Shown here in pieces: positions 6,641-12,354 of a stretch of 12,460 nucleotides of DNA. The stretch covers positions 1 through 12,460 of the forward strand of contig JAMPFE010000056.1 in assembly GCA_023664705.1 (NCBI GenBank), written 5' to 3'. A program made the translations under genes and the position numbers. Below the pieces are notes generated by a model. The model searched no databases. It saw nothing but the letters and a program-made list of their open reading frames with translations, and had not been told where the DNA came from. The stretch's first letter is position 1. Each line of letters starts with the position of its first letter. The stretch is from Lachnospiraceae bacterium (GTDB taxonomy: Bacteria; Bacillota; Clostridia; Oscillospirales; Ruminococcaceae).

Positions 6641-7327
6641 TTACCAATTTTCGTCATACGGCTCGACTATCCACAAGCCCGAATCCGTCACGCGGTAGTA
6701 TTTGTCGTTCACCGTATCGACCGCAAGCACGGGTATCTCGCCGCTGTCGAGAACGGTGCCGTCTATGTAATAGTGGCTCTCGCCGTCGAAATAGATGTCG
6801 TGGAAGCGCGGATTCTTCGCGATCTCGGCGGTGCCGACATGCCCCGCGACGATTTTCAGGTCGAGACCGCCGCAGTGGAATTTGCCCGTCTGCGCGGGGA
6901 ATTTTCCCAAAAATGTGTTGTCGTCGGTGCCGAGCTCCCAATACTCACCCGCTTCCTCGTCAATGCCCGCGTGGCAGAAGATCGTTTTCCCCTCGAAGTA
7001 ATAGAGCGGCAGGTTTTCTATCCAGCCTATGTACTCATCGTCGCGGTCGACGTCGCCTTCGTAGGCTCGTCCGTAGCCGTCTGCGGAAATTTGCCAATAG
7101 CCGTCCAGGACCGCCTCCTCGTGATTGCCCATAAGCGCGATGACTTTATCGCTGCCGTATCTCTGCTGAAGCGCGATTATCCTGTCGAGCACGCTGTAAC
7201 TCTTATCTCCGCCGTGTACGTAGTCGCCCAGCAGAAGCAGCTTGTTATCGCCCGAAAGGTCGACCAGCGCCAGCGCAGCCTCGAATTCCTCAAAGCAGCC
7301 GTGAATGTCGCTCATTGCGTAAATCAT
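6641..7327 (-). CDS. PPP-like metallophosphoesterase with altered GDxxDR motif (228 aa)
   Basis: Second calcineurin-like phosphoesterase of the operon, only distantly similar to the one at 4208-4873. Visible motifs: MSDIHG (residues 5-10), LLLGDYVHGG (31-40), MGNHEE (66-71), FCHAG (117-121), VAGHVGT (160-166) and DGTVLDSGEIPVLAVDT (189-205). The metal ligands Asp7, His9, Asp35, Asn68 and His69 are present, but the usual 'DRG' after GDxx is HGG, so the phosphate-binding Arg is missing at its normal place. I believe a Clostridial subfamily shares this form, so it need not be inactive. The start is ATG 7327 (AAGGAG, 7 nt); the ATG at 7333 is too close to that site. The next gene downstream is the P-loop kinase. 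Confidence 0.91.
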   Translation of the reverse strand: MIYAMSDIHGCFEEFEAALALVDLSGDNKLLLLGDYVHGGDKSYSVLDRIIALQQRYGSDKVIALMGNHEEAVLDGYWQISADGYGRAYEGDVDRDDEYIGWIENLPLYYFEGKTIFCHAGIDEEAGEYWELGTDDNTFLGKFPAQTGKFHCGGLDLKIVAGHVGTAEIAKNPRFHDIYFDGESHYYIDGTVLDSGEIPVLAVDTVNDKYYRVTDSGLWIVEPYDENW

Positions 7328-7344
7328 AAGCATTCTCCTTAAAA

Positions 7345-8634
7345 TCAGTCAAATCCCGTCCAACCCGCCGCCAGATCTACGTCGTCCATGCACTCGGCGG
7401 TCAGGAACCGTATCCGTTCGGTGCCGCCGTCGTGCCGCTCCCGCGTGACTGCGTATTCGAGCGCAGCGAACTCCTCATTCTCGCCGATGAACTCAAGCTC
7501 CGCGCCGTTTTTGCATAATTCGGCAATATCATCGAGGCCGTACAGCGGCAGCGTGAGCTTGCTCAGCAGCTCGGCAGCGCGCGTCGGCAGAGATTTTTCG
7601 TATTCATTGAGGACGAACCGCGCCGCCTCCGACATATCGTTAAAGCAATACCCGTCGTAAGCGAGATCGAACCTGAGAGCTTCATACTCCCGAATATCGG
7701 CGAGCTTAAACAGCGCCATTGCCGTCATAAACACGCCGCGCCGCTTGATAACGCACGCCAAGCGGAACAGAAAGCGCATGATCTTTTCAGCCGCATCGGG
7801 GTTGGTAATTTTATCTATCTCGGACGGCTTGTCGGGGCGCGTTTCGCGGACGGTGTATCTCGAATCCGCCGCGCGGGTATAGTCCCACAAAAAGAACACG
7901 TTCACGTACTTGCGGAATTTCTTCTCGGATAATTGCGTTATCCTTATATTTTCCAGCGACGTATCCCACCGGCCGCCGAAATTCGCCGCGCGGTACTCCT
8001 CGAAGCCCTCGGGCACAAGAACGAAATTCCCGAGCGTGCGGCAGCTCTCGACGTACTCTTTCATTCCCATACCCGCGAAAATATCCGTGAGCTCGCCTAA
8101 AAAATTATCCGTCGTCCGCGAGCATTCGAGCAAGTGCCCGAAAGAAATATCGCCGTCGTTGGGGAGCTGCGCGGCCGCCATGTGCCCGTAGAGCTCGCAG
8201 AGAACGCGCTCGACCGTGTTCATCGTATCGCAGGCGAATTTGTTCCCGAAGCTGACCGTGGAACCGTAACGCTCGTCCTCGTACCTTCGCCAGCCCCACA
8301 GCGTGTCGTATATCTTCTGTGGCAGACGGTAAAACCTGCCGCTTGCATCGGGGCTGCCGTCGGGAGAGCGCAGCCGCCCGTATTTTTCGGCACATTCGTC
8401 GGCGAATTTTTTCGCCTTCGGGTAACGCTCCGCGTCCTTTTCGCTCATCGGTCGGCACGCCGCCAGCGTGAGCCAGCGCTCGTATGTATCTAGCGCCTTG
8501 AGCTCCGAAAGCGTCGGCTCGGGGTTTTCGTACTCGGCGGCGAACGTAAAGTCGTATTCCCACGGCTTTTCAAGCTCCAGAAATTTTCGGAGGCTTTCCT
8601 TGTCGTGGTCGTCGAAAAAGAAAAATTCTCTCAT
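7345..8634 (-). CDS. Uncharacterised protein (429 aa)
   Basis: No firm family. It begins MREFFFFDDHDKESLRKFL, with a mixed helical body. The stretch CRTLGNFVLVPEGFEEYRAANFGGRWDTSLENIR (residues 198-231) followed by FRKYVNVFFLWDYT (240-253) resembles a pattern I recall from Clostridial hypothetical proteins ('tiGgfivFP ... RG ... DRfDltLe-Ir ... YvdFFlLqDlv'), so it may be a diverged member of that group; this is from memory. The C-terminal third (280-429) contains AEKIMRFLFRLACVIKRRG and a regular alpha/beta pattern. No signal peptide or clear membrane helix. Base composition is high in G+C locally (42 of 60 bases at 8161-8220), in sharp contrast to the gene before it. ATG 8634 has AAAGGA at 6 nt and overlaps the preceding stop as ATGA. 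Confidence 0.86.
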   Translation of the reverse strand: MREFFFFDDHDKESLRKFLELEKPWEYDFTFAAEYENPEPTLSELKALDTYERWLTLAACRPMSEKDAERYPKAKKFADECAEKYGRLRSPDGSPDASGRFYRLPQKIYDTLWGWRRYEDERYGSTVSFGNKFACDTMNTVERVLCELYGHMAAAQLPNDGDISFGHLLECSRTTDNFLGELTDIFAGMGMKEYVESCRTLGNFVLVPEGFEEYRAANFGGRWDTSLENIRITQLSEKKFRKYVNVFFLWDYTRAADSRYTVRETRPDKPSEIDKITNPDAAEKIMRFLFRLACVIKRRGVFMTAMALFKLADIREYEALRFDLAYDGYCFNDMSEAARFVLNEYEKSLPTRAAELLSKLTLPLYGLDDIAELCKNGAELEFIGENEEFAALEYAVTRERHDGGTERIRFLTAECMDDVDLAAGWTGFD

Positions 8635-9563
8635 GTGTTGTCCTTTCGGTCGGCGGCTTGGGTTTCTTTTATAAAGTTCTCGAATTTTTCTTTGACCTTT
8701 TTCGGATTTAAGTTATCATCAGTCAGGGAAAAAGGTGATTTGCAAGCTCTATGTTGTATAACCACGGGGTAGTTGTTGGCGATGTCCTTAGTTGTGAAAT
8801 TTATACAATTGTATTCAGCGAAAAAACCATATCCCCAAAAATATATCAAATTGAACATATCCATAAAATATTTTTTTTCATGGAAATAACAATAGCAAAT
8901 CATTTTGTATTTTGGTTTTTTCCCGCCAGACTTATGTCCTTCGGGAATGTCATTATAATTTTGTGGATAACCAATCTGTTCAAACATACTTGCTTCTTTT
9001 TGGCGAAAATCAGTCGCTAGTTTTTCAAAGCCCTTAATGCAATTTTCTTCGGGGATATGATCGTCTGCCGTTGTTTTTATACAGTCGCTCGTGGGCACCC
9101 ACCAGCCGCCGTCAATATCCCGTTCGGCGAACAACGTACAGCCGCTGCTTCCGGAGTCCTTGACCTTGGCTGTTCCGTTTTCTATAAAGACATATGGCTT
9201 GCGCACTTCTTCGGGTTTATATCCGGGATTCTCATATCTGTATTCCTCAAATATCCCCGGAATCACATGAACATTGCCGCTGCCCGCGTCGATGTCCCGA
9301 TAGAAGAACGCAAACTTCATCCGCACATTGCCTTGTGTATACTCGATCCAGAAATACTCTATGCTGTCAACAGGGATCGGCTCGGTCAGATCCGCCCTGT
9401 CCTTTTGGGCTTTTTCGAGGTTAAAGCGGTAAAGTTCCACATTATCAACGTTTTCTTTACCGACAAGCTCATCAAACTTTCTCTTTACGGATTCGCGCAA
9501 AGCAAAATTGAACTCCACTGTTTTTTCCCTTAAAGCCTCTACTGCCGTTTTGTTTGTTCCCAT
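8631..9563 (-). CDS. Uncharacterised protein, AT-rich gene (310 aa)
   Basis: Not recognised. The N-terminal 60 residues are helical and charged (EALREKTVEFNFALRESVKRKFDELVG). The middle is strand-rich and aromatic: EYFWIEYTQGNVRMKFAFFYRDID (69-92), VHVIPGIFEEYRY (98-110) and GGWWVPTSDCIK (152-163). The last 100 residues hold MICYCYFHEKKYFMDMFNLIYFWGYGFF (221-248), which is hydrophobic but interrupted by charges, so I do not call it a membrane segment. The tail is Lys-rich. The 3' part of the gene is far more AT-rich than its neighbours (12 G/C of 60 bases at 8821-8880), suggesting separate origin. ATG 9563 with GGAGG at 8 nt; that site overlaps the TGA stop of the regulator gene. Confidence 0.85.
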   Translation of the reverse strand: MGTNKTAVEALREKTVEFNFALRESVKRKFDELVGKENVDNVELYRFNLEKAQKDRADLTEPIPVDSIEYFWIEYTQGNVRMKFAFFYRDIDAGSGNVHVIPGIFEEYRYENPGYKPEEVRKPYVFIENGTAKVKDSGSSGCTLFAERDIDGGWWVPTSDCIKTTADDHIPEENCIKGFEKLATDFRQKEASMFEQIGYPQNYNDIPEGHKSGGKKPKYKMICYCYFHEKKYFMDMFNLIYFWGYGFFAEYNCINFTTKDIANNYPVVIQHRACKSPFSLTDDNLNPKKVKEKFENFIKETQAADRKDNT

Positions 9564-9576
9564 AATGATTTCCTCC

Positions 9577-10692
9577 TCATAAATACTTTTCACTGAGCTG
9601 TTTTACTCTCTTGGCGATCTCTTCGCGCAGATCGTCGTTGAGAACCTCGATATATTCGCCGAACTGCACGGCAAAATTTACCAGACCCCATTTGCTGCAC
9701 CGCACGCGGATGATGTTTTCCTTGCGGTCGATTACCGTGTAGTTGCTGCCGAAGTAATCGTTTACAAACGTGTAGTTCGGCTCGCCGTTGGCGTTCTTTT
9801 TGGTGTTCTTGAACGTTGCCGTTATGGGCGATTCGTAGGACATATAGAGGTGCTTGACCTTGAATTCCTCGCTCATTTCCTGCGGCAGATCCTTTATTTC
9901 GGATTTTGCCTTCGCCGAGATCGGTCGTCTGCCGATGCTCGAAAGATGTATTTCGGACATCAGGTCGATGCGGTATACGCACGGCTCTCCGTTTTCGTAG
10001 CCGCCGATAAGGTACACGCGCCCCTTATCGCTCACGATATAATGCGGACTTACGCATGTTCGCTCCGAACTCGTCGGAACGGGAAGCCCGAATTGATTGA
10101 TAAAGTTGAAGATAAAGGATATTTTCACTCCTTTGCTTATCGCGCGTTGTATTATGCCGACATTTTCCGCAAGCAGCGGAGAATCCGTAAACTCGGGAAG
10201 CTCAAGCGTGTAAAGCGGCTCCTTGTAAAATTTGGAAGCGAGCCGTCTTTTTATTTTGTCAATGAGCGTCTCGGCGCGGTCATTCGTGATTGTCTTGGAC
10301 GTTCGCAGCGAGTTGATAATGTCGGTAAGCTCACTGTCCGAGAAAACATGGTTAAAATATATTCCCGTGACGTGGTGTGGCATTTCGCTGTCCTCGTCCT
10401 TAAAATAATCGCCGTTTTCTCCGTAATATTCGGCAAACGCCTTATAGACAAGCGTCCACTCGTCCTTGGGCTTGACGTCTCTGTCGTCAAAGTTGAGCGT
10501 CATGGCAAGCAGCGCGAGCGTTTTGCCGAGCGTTTCGCGCTTCCCGAGATGCTCTTTTATCTCGGATTCCATGAGATCTTTTTGCCTGATCGTGTGATTC
10601 CGGTCGGTGTTTACCCTAAGGTATTCCAACAATCTGAAACACCTTTCAAACAGCTTTTCGTTGCTTTTGATTCCCTGGTTCTTTATCGCCAT
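9577..10692 (-). CDS. WYL-domain transcriptional regulator (371 aa)
   Basis: Predicted DNA-binding regulator and first gene of the operon. Residues 10-65 look like a winged HTH (LFERCFRLLEYL ... TIRQKDL ... GKRETLGKTL). Residues 175-250 are the WYL domain: SPHYIVSDKGRVYLIGGY (215-232), with VYL in place of WYL, and CVYRIDLM (238-245), the usual 'FRvDRI' strand. The C-terminal WCX-like extension ends IRVRCSKWGLVNFAVQFGEYIEVL (328-351) plus a final helix. WYL domains bind ligands, in several cases nucleotides or nucleic acid, and such proteins control phage-defence, DNA-damage and metabolic operons; the ligand here is unknown. ATG 10692 with AAGGAGGT at 4-5 nt is preferred over 10719. It probably autoregulates from the promoters at 10758-10766 and 10867-10875 (inference). 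Confidence 0.92.
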   Translation of the reverse strand: MAIKNQGIKSNEKLFERCFRLLEYLRVNTDRNHTIRQKDLMESEIKEHLGKRETLGKTLALLAMTLNFDDRDVKPKDEWTLVYKAFAEYYGENGDYFKDEDSEMPHHVTGIYFNHVFSDSELTDIINSLRTSKTITNDRAETLIDKIKRRLASKFYKEPLYTLELPEFTDSPLLAENVGIIQRAISKGVKISFIFNFINQFGLPVPTSSERTCVSPHYIVSDKGRVYLIGGYENGEPCVYRIDLMSEIHLSSIGRRPISAKAKSEIKDLPQEMSEEFKVKHLYMSYESPITATFKNTKKNANGEPNYTFVNDYFGSNYTVIDRKENIIRVRCSKWGLVNFAVQFGEYIEVLNDDLREEIAKRVKQLSEKYL

Positions 10693-10757
10693 ACTGACCT
10701 CCTTAACATACGTGCTCACAAAGCACCATCTAAATGTGCATAAACACAGCCTATCAT

Positions 10758-10766
10758 ATTATAGCA
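10758..10766 (-). promoter_or_regulatory. Proximal extended -10 promoter of the operon (P2)
   Basis: The minus strand reads TGCTATAAT: a perfect -10 hexamer (10763-10758) with the TGn extension. No good -35 is found at 16-18 bp (around 10780-10787 reads near CCCACA), as is common for extended -10 or regulator-dependent promoters. Transcription would start near 10751, giving a 5' leader of about 60 nt before ATG 10692. Confidence 0.6.
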
Positions 10767-10785
10767 CACTTCGGGTCGGGTGTGG
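10766..10785. promoter_or_regulatory. Candidate operator within P2
   Basis: Inverted repeat CACAC - 10 nt - GTGTG on the plus strand, enclosing the small direct repeat CGGGTCGGGT. It lies immediately upstream of the P2 -10 box, where a repressor would block polymerase. The arms are short, so chance cannot be excluded. The WYL regulator encoded 74 nt away is the obvious candidate binder. Confidence 0.35.
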
Positions 10786-10866
10786 GAAACTAATTGAATT
10801 TTTTTGCAAACAAGGCGCTGCTTTCCGAAAATACCGCGTGCCGTATTGTTTTTAGGCTGTATTTGT

Positions 10867-10875
10867 ATTATATCA
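10867..10875 (-). promoter_or_regulatory. Distal extended -10 promoter of the operon (P1)
   Basis: The minus strand reads TGATATAAT, again a perfect -10 hexamer with the TGn extension. The -35 region (about 10890-10895, GATTTT) is poor and lies within the inverted repeat at 10882-10901. Initiation would be near 10860, about 170 nt before the regulator start. Confidence 0.5.
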
Positions 10876-10881
10876 AAATCT

Positions 10882-10901
10882 ATGTCCGCAAAATCGGACA
10901 T
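10882..10901. promoter_or_regulatory. Inverted repeat overlapping the -35 region of P1
   Basis: ATGTCCG - CAAAAT - CGGACAT: perfect 7-bp arms with a 6-nt spacer, placed at about -22 to -41 of P1. The position and symmetry fit an operator or activator site for a dimeric regulator. It is not followed by a T-run on either strand, so it is not an intrinsic terminator. Confidence 0.5.
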
Positions 10902-10933
10902 CACGTGCACTAAGCGTTTTTTTGCAAAAGGCG

Positions 10934-10961
10934 ATTTGAGCGACGCTCTCAAATTGAGAGC
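10934..10961. repeat. Overlapping inverted repeats
   Basis: GCTCTCAA - A - TTGAGAGC (10945-10961) is a perfect 8-bp inverted repeat with a 1-nt centre. It overlaps a second one, ATTTGAG (10934-10940) with CTCAAAT (10948-10954), whose centre GAGCGACGCTC is itself symmetrical. Three related TTGAG half-sites within 28 bp suggest a protein-binding cluster rather than an RNA hairpin. Confidence 0.45.
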
Positions 10962-10990
10962 AAAGGGTGTTGAGTACCGCTTCAACTAAC

Positions 10991-11010
10991 GAAAATATAC
11001 GTATATTTTC
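10991..11010. promoter_or_regulatory. Perfect 20-bp palindrome
   Basis: GAAAATATACGTATATTTTC is identical to its own reverse complement, without a spacer. It lies about 116-143 bp upstream of P1 and 142 bp beyond the end of the small minus-strand gene at 11152. Such uninterrupted AT-rich palindromes are typical of binding sites for dimeric or tetrameric regulators. Binder unknown. Confidence 0.5.
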
Positions 11011-11151
11011 TGCGGCTTGCTAATAATTCCAAAACCCCGAGATTACGTATTCTTTTTTCACCAAGTGGTTATCCTCGACTAACTCTCGCTTTGAATTTTT
11101 TATCGAGATAGTGATACACATTAAAAACTTGTATTGTAGTCGTGCAGCGCG

Positions 11152-11352
11152 TCAGTTGCACCACGCACTTTTATCCTTCTTATCCTCTCCGTTGCCCTTA
11201 AAAATCCCACCGACCATCAGCACCGCATCCGCCATATCCTTGTCGGACACTCCCATCTGCTTCATCATAGCCGCCATTGCATCGTCAATACTCTCGATCT
11301 TGACCTCACCGGACTTTATTTTGTCAAGCACTGTAAGAATATCCGCCGTCAT
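11152..11352 (-). CDS. Small uncharacterised protein (66 aa)
   Basis: Function unknown. The peptide begins MTADILTVLDKIKSGEVKIESIDDAMAAMMKQMGVSDKDMADAVLMVGG and ends basic (GEDKKDKSAWCN). It looks like a genuine amphipathic helical protein with a possible small DNA-binding or helix-bundle fold (inference). Its ATG lies 5 nt after the stop of the gene at 11358, so translation is probably coupled; there is no Shine-Dalgarno of its own. It is separated from the main operon by the control region and could be co-transcribed into it if no terminator acts between them. Confidence 0.5.
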   Translation of the reverse strand: MTADILTVLDKIKSGEVKIESIDDAMAAMMKQMGVSDKDMADAVLMVGGIFKGNGEDKKDKSAWCN

Positions 11353-11357
11353 TTCAT

Positions 11358-11603
11358 TTAAAGTTCGTAAACGTCGCGGAGAATTTGGTTGGACCTCTCG
11401 GAAATTCTGGAGCGCAGGAAATCGTCCTCGTTCACCACTGTCTCGTTCAAATAATTCATCGCGTTGTCAAAATCGCCGGGCTTGGGCTTGCTGTCCGAAT
11501 AATAATTCTCAATCCCGCGCTGGGCTATCGTCAGCATATTGTTGACCGTTCCGATGTGAGGCGCGGCAAACTGCCGAACGTAAACGTCAATCGAATTTAT
11601 CAT
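11358..11603 (-). CDS. Small uncharacterised protein (81 aa)
   Basis: Function unknown. From MINSIDVYVRQFAAPHIGTVNNML it is predicted mostly helical, with a polar centre (YYSDSKPKPGDFDNAMNYLNETV) and a charged C-terminus (DFLRSRISERSNQILRDVYEL). ATG 11603 is used; ATG 11618 would add MLFHI. Neither has a Shine-Dalgarno site, unlike the main operon genes. A TTGACT box at 11637-11632 with a weak TATTCC 17 bp downstream would place transcription near the start codon, so the mRNA could be leaderless. First of a two-gene pair with 11152-11352. The codon pattern looks natural, but the evidence is modest. Confidence 0.5.
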   Translation of the reverse strand: MINSIDVYVRQFAAPHIGTVNNMLTIAQRGIENYYSDSKPKPGDFDNAMNYLNETVVNEDDFLRSRISERSNQILRDVYEL

Positions 11604-11808
11604 AATATGGAATAACATAATTCGGACTCAAAGTCAAGCCCCCGACTTGCTCTACGAAAAAAATTCGGATTATGGCATATACGGCACGATCCGTTTTTTT
11701 GTTGTATAATGATTTTACGATGATGACAATGACAATCCTCTTTACGCCGCAAGGGAAAAGCCGTCGTCATCATTATAATCGTCAAAAAAATCATAAGGAG
11801 GAATTTTT
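11604..11808. other. Divergent intergenic region
   Basis: The promoter region between the small minus-strand pair and the plus-strand HTH gene. It carries a plus-strand TATAAT at 11705-11710 and a separated inverted repeat ATGATGAC (11720-11727) / GTCATCAT (11766-11773) that could fold in the leader of the HTH gene. A minus-strand frame across 11600-11794 has no ribosome site and is not believed. Confidence 0.4.
11705..11710 (+). promoter_or_regulatory. Candidate -10 box for the HTH gene
   Basis: Perfect TATAAT about 99 bp before ATG 11809, preceded by a T-run. At 17 bp upstream the -35 is poor (CGGCAC), so strength is uncertain. The long leader contains the inverted repeat at 11720/11766. 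Confidence 0.4.
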
Positions 11809-12018
11809 ATGGCAAACCAAATCATACGCGATGAGCTTCGTGGGCAAAAGGTATTTCAATGGGAATTGGCAAAGGCGCTTGGAATTTCGGAAGCGACAAT
11901 GTTGTGCAAAATGCAAACCAAATTGAGCAATGAGGAAAGACTTGAAAAGAAAATCGAAGGGACGCATACGCGCTGCGGATTTGAAAAAATGAAAATTCGT
12001 ATTCCGATAATTTTGTAA
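11809..12018 (+). CDS. Small Cro/CI-like HTH protein, unusual C-terminus (69 aa)
   Basis: Predicted small DNA-binding protein. Residues 1-40 fit the short Clostridial HTH family I remember as 'MANxxIRxxLxxxxVxxWELAxxLGxSExTxxxKMRxxLSxEE': helix 2 is FQWELAKALG (16-25) and the recognition helix is about SEATMLCKM (27-35). Family members normally end in a short helix soon after 'LSNEER'. Here the tail EKKIEGTHTRCGFEKMKIRIPIIL does not look like that, so a small frameshift or replaced 3' end is possible. AAGGAGG lies 8 nt before ATG. It is the only plus-strand gene in the window and is divergent from the small pair at 11152-11603. Target unknown. Confidence 0.7.
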   Translation: MANQIIRDELRGQKVFQWELAKALGISEATMLCKMQTKLSNEERLEKKIEGTHTRCGFEKMKIRIPIIL

Positions 12019-12056
12019 TCATAGCAAGAAGAGAAAAAAGTGCACCCTACTGTCAT

Positions 12057-12134
12057 ATGTTGGAAAGCTCACGCGCGAGGGTGTCCGACGTGATAACGGA
12101 CGCGCTGAATTTCGCCGACAGGCGCGGAGCGTGA
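12057..12134 (+). pseudogene. Possible short coding remnant
   Basis: A plus-strand frame of 25 codons (MLESSRARVSDVITDALNFADRRGA, too short to stand alone) has protein-like composition but no ribosome binding site. It may be the 3' end of a lost gene, perhaps connected with the odd tail of the HTH gene just before it. Family not recognised; low confidence. Confidence 0.25.
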
Positions 12135-12158
12135 TTTTTTCAAAACAATGTACACGAG

Positions 12159-12183
12159 GGCTTTTGGGGGCAAAACAAAAGCC
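12159..12183. repeat. Small inverted repeat beside the terminator
   Basis: GGCTTTTG (12159-12166) and CAAAAGCC (12176-12183) form an 8-bp stem with a 9-nt loop. The right arm shares three bases with the terminator stem at 12181-12214 and the terminator's T-tract, so the two structures would compete on the minus strand. Confidence 0.4.
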
Positions 12184-12214
12184 GACAAACGGCTCTATAA
12201 AGCCATTTGTCGGC
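12172..12214 (-). terminator. Intrinsic terminator for a minus-strand transcript
   Basis: Arms GCCGACAAACGGCT (12181-12194) and AGCCATTTGTCGGC (12201-12214) pair at 13 of 14 positions (the odd one is G-U on the minus strand) around a 6-nt loop. On the minus strand the stem is followed directly by TTTTGTTTTG. It lies 8 nt after the tRNA-3'-like sequence on the same strand, as expected for the terminator of a tRNA gene. Confidence 0.72.
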
Positions 12215-12222
12215 AACTCCAT

Positions 12223-12245
12223 TGGTCTGAGTGACAGGATTTGAA
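12223..12245 (-). other. tRNA 3'-end-like sequence, possible attachment-site scar
   Basis: The minus strand reads TTCAAAT, then CCTGT, then CACTCAG, then A and CCA. This is exactly the order T-loop (with the consensus TTCRANT), 3' half of the T-stem, 3' half of the acceptor stem, discriminator and encoded CCA of a tRNA. Upstream the match fails: the 5' T-stem would need ACAGG and reads TCAGC, and no anticodon arm is seen. A lone tRNA 3' end followed by a terminator is what remains when an element inserts into a tRNA gene. The intact tRNA is not in this window. Confidence 0.4.
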
Positions 12246-12263
12246 GCTGACCCGATGCTTATT

Positions 12264-12354
12264 GTAACTTTTCACAAGTTTCAAAATTCTGCATAACAAA
12301 GCCATTTGGCGCAACTTGCAACAAGCAATTTTTTCTAACTTTTCCTAAGTTTTC
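12264..12354. repeat. Direct repeat of TAACTTTTCnnAAGTTT
   Basis: TAACTTTTCacAAGTTT starts at about 12265 and TAACTTTTCctAAGTTT at about 12337. Each copy is itself an imperfect inverted repeat (AACTT ... AAGTT). They alternate with the longer repeats at 12287 and 12395. Confidence 0.45.

Larger units (their letters stand above)
10799..10933. repeat. Two-copy direct repeat in the control region
   Basis: Seven Ts followed by GCAAAcaAGGCG (10799-10817) recur as seven Ts and GCAAAAGGCG (10917-10933): TTTTTTTGCAAA is identical, then AGGCG, with a 2-nt indel. The copies are 118 bp apart and flank promoter P1. They could be paired regulator sites or leftovers of a duplication. Confidence 0.45.
10693..11151. 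other. Gene-free control region upstream of the regulator
   Basis: No open frame here has a plausible start. A minus-strand frame (10716-10985) and a plus-strand frame (10804-10989) exist by chance and would cover both promoters. The region holds P1, P2, their inverted repeats, the direct repeat, the TTGAG cluster and the 20-bp palindrome. At 11031-11151 I see only AT-rich sequence and a weak GTGCA ... TGCAC pair near 11143-11161. Confidence 0.6.

Noticed and set aside
6641..7327. Calling either phosphatase ApaH or PrpE
   Set aside because: The motifs show only the PPP superfamily; nothing in sequence fixes diadenosine tetraphosphate as substrate.
10716..10985. Minus-strand open frame of 89 codons upstream of the regulator
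   Set aside because: No ribosome binding site, and it would cover two promoters and several inverted repeats; composition is not protein-like.
12083..12101. GTCCG-N9-CGGAC inverted repeat resembling the P1 operator
   Set aside because: Arms of 5 bp with different spacing, inside a possible coding remnant and far from a promoter; probably chance.
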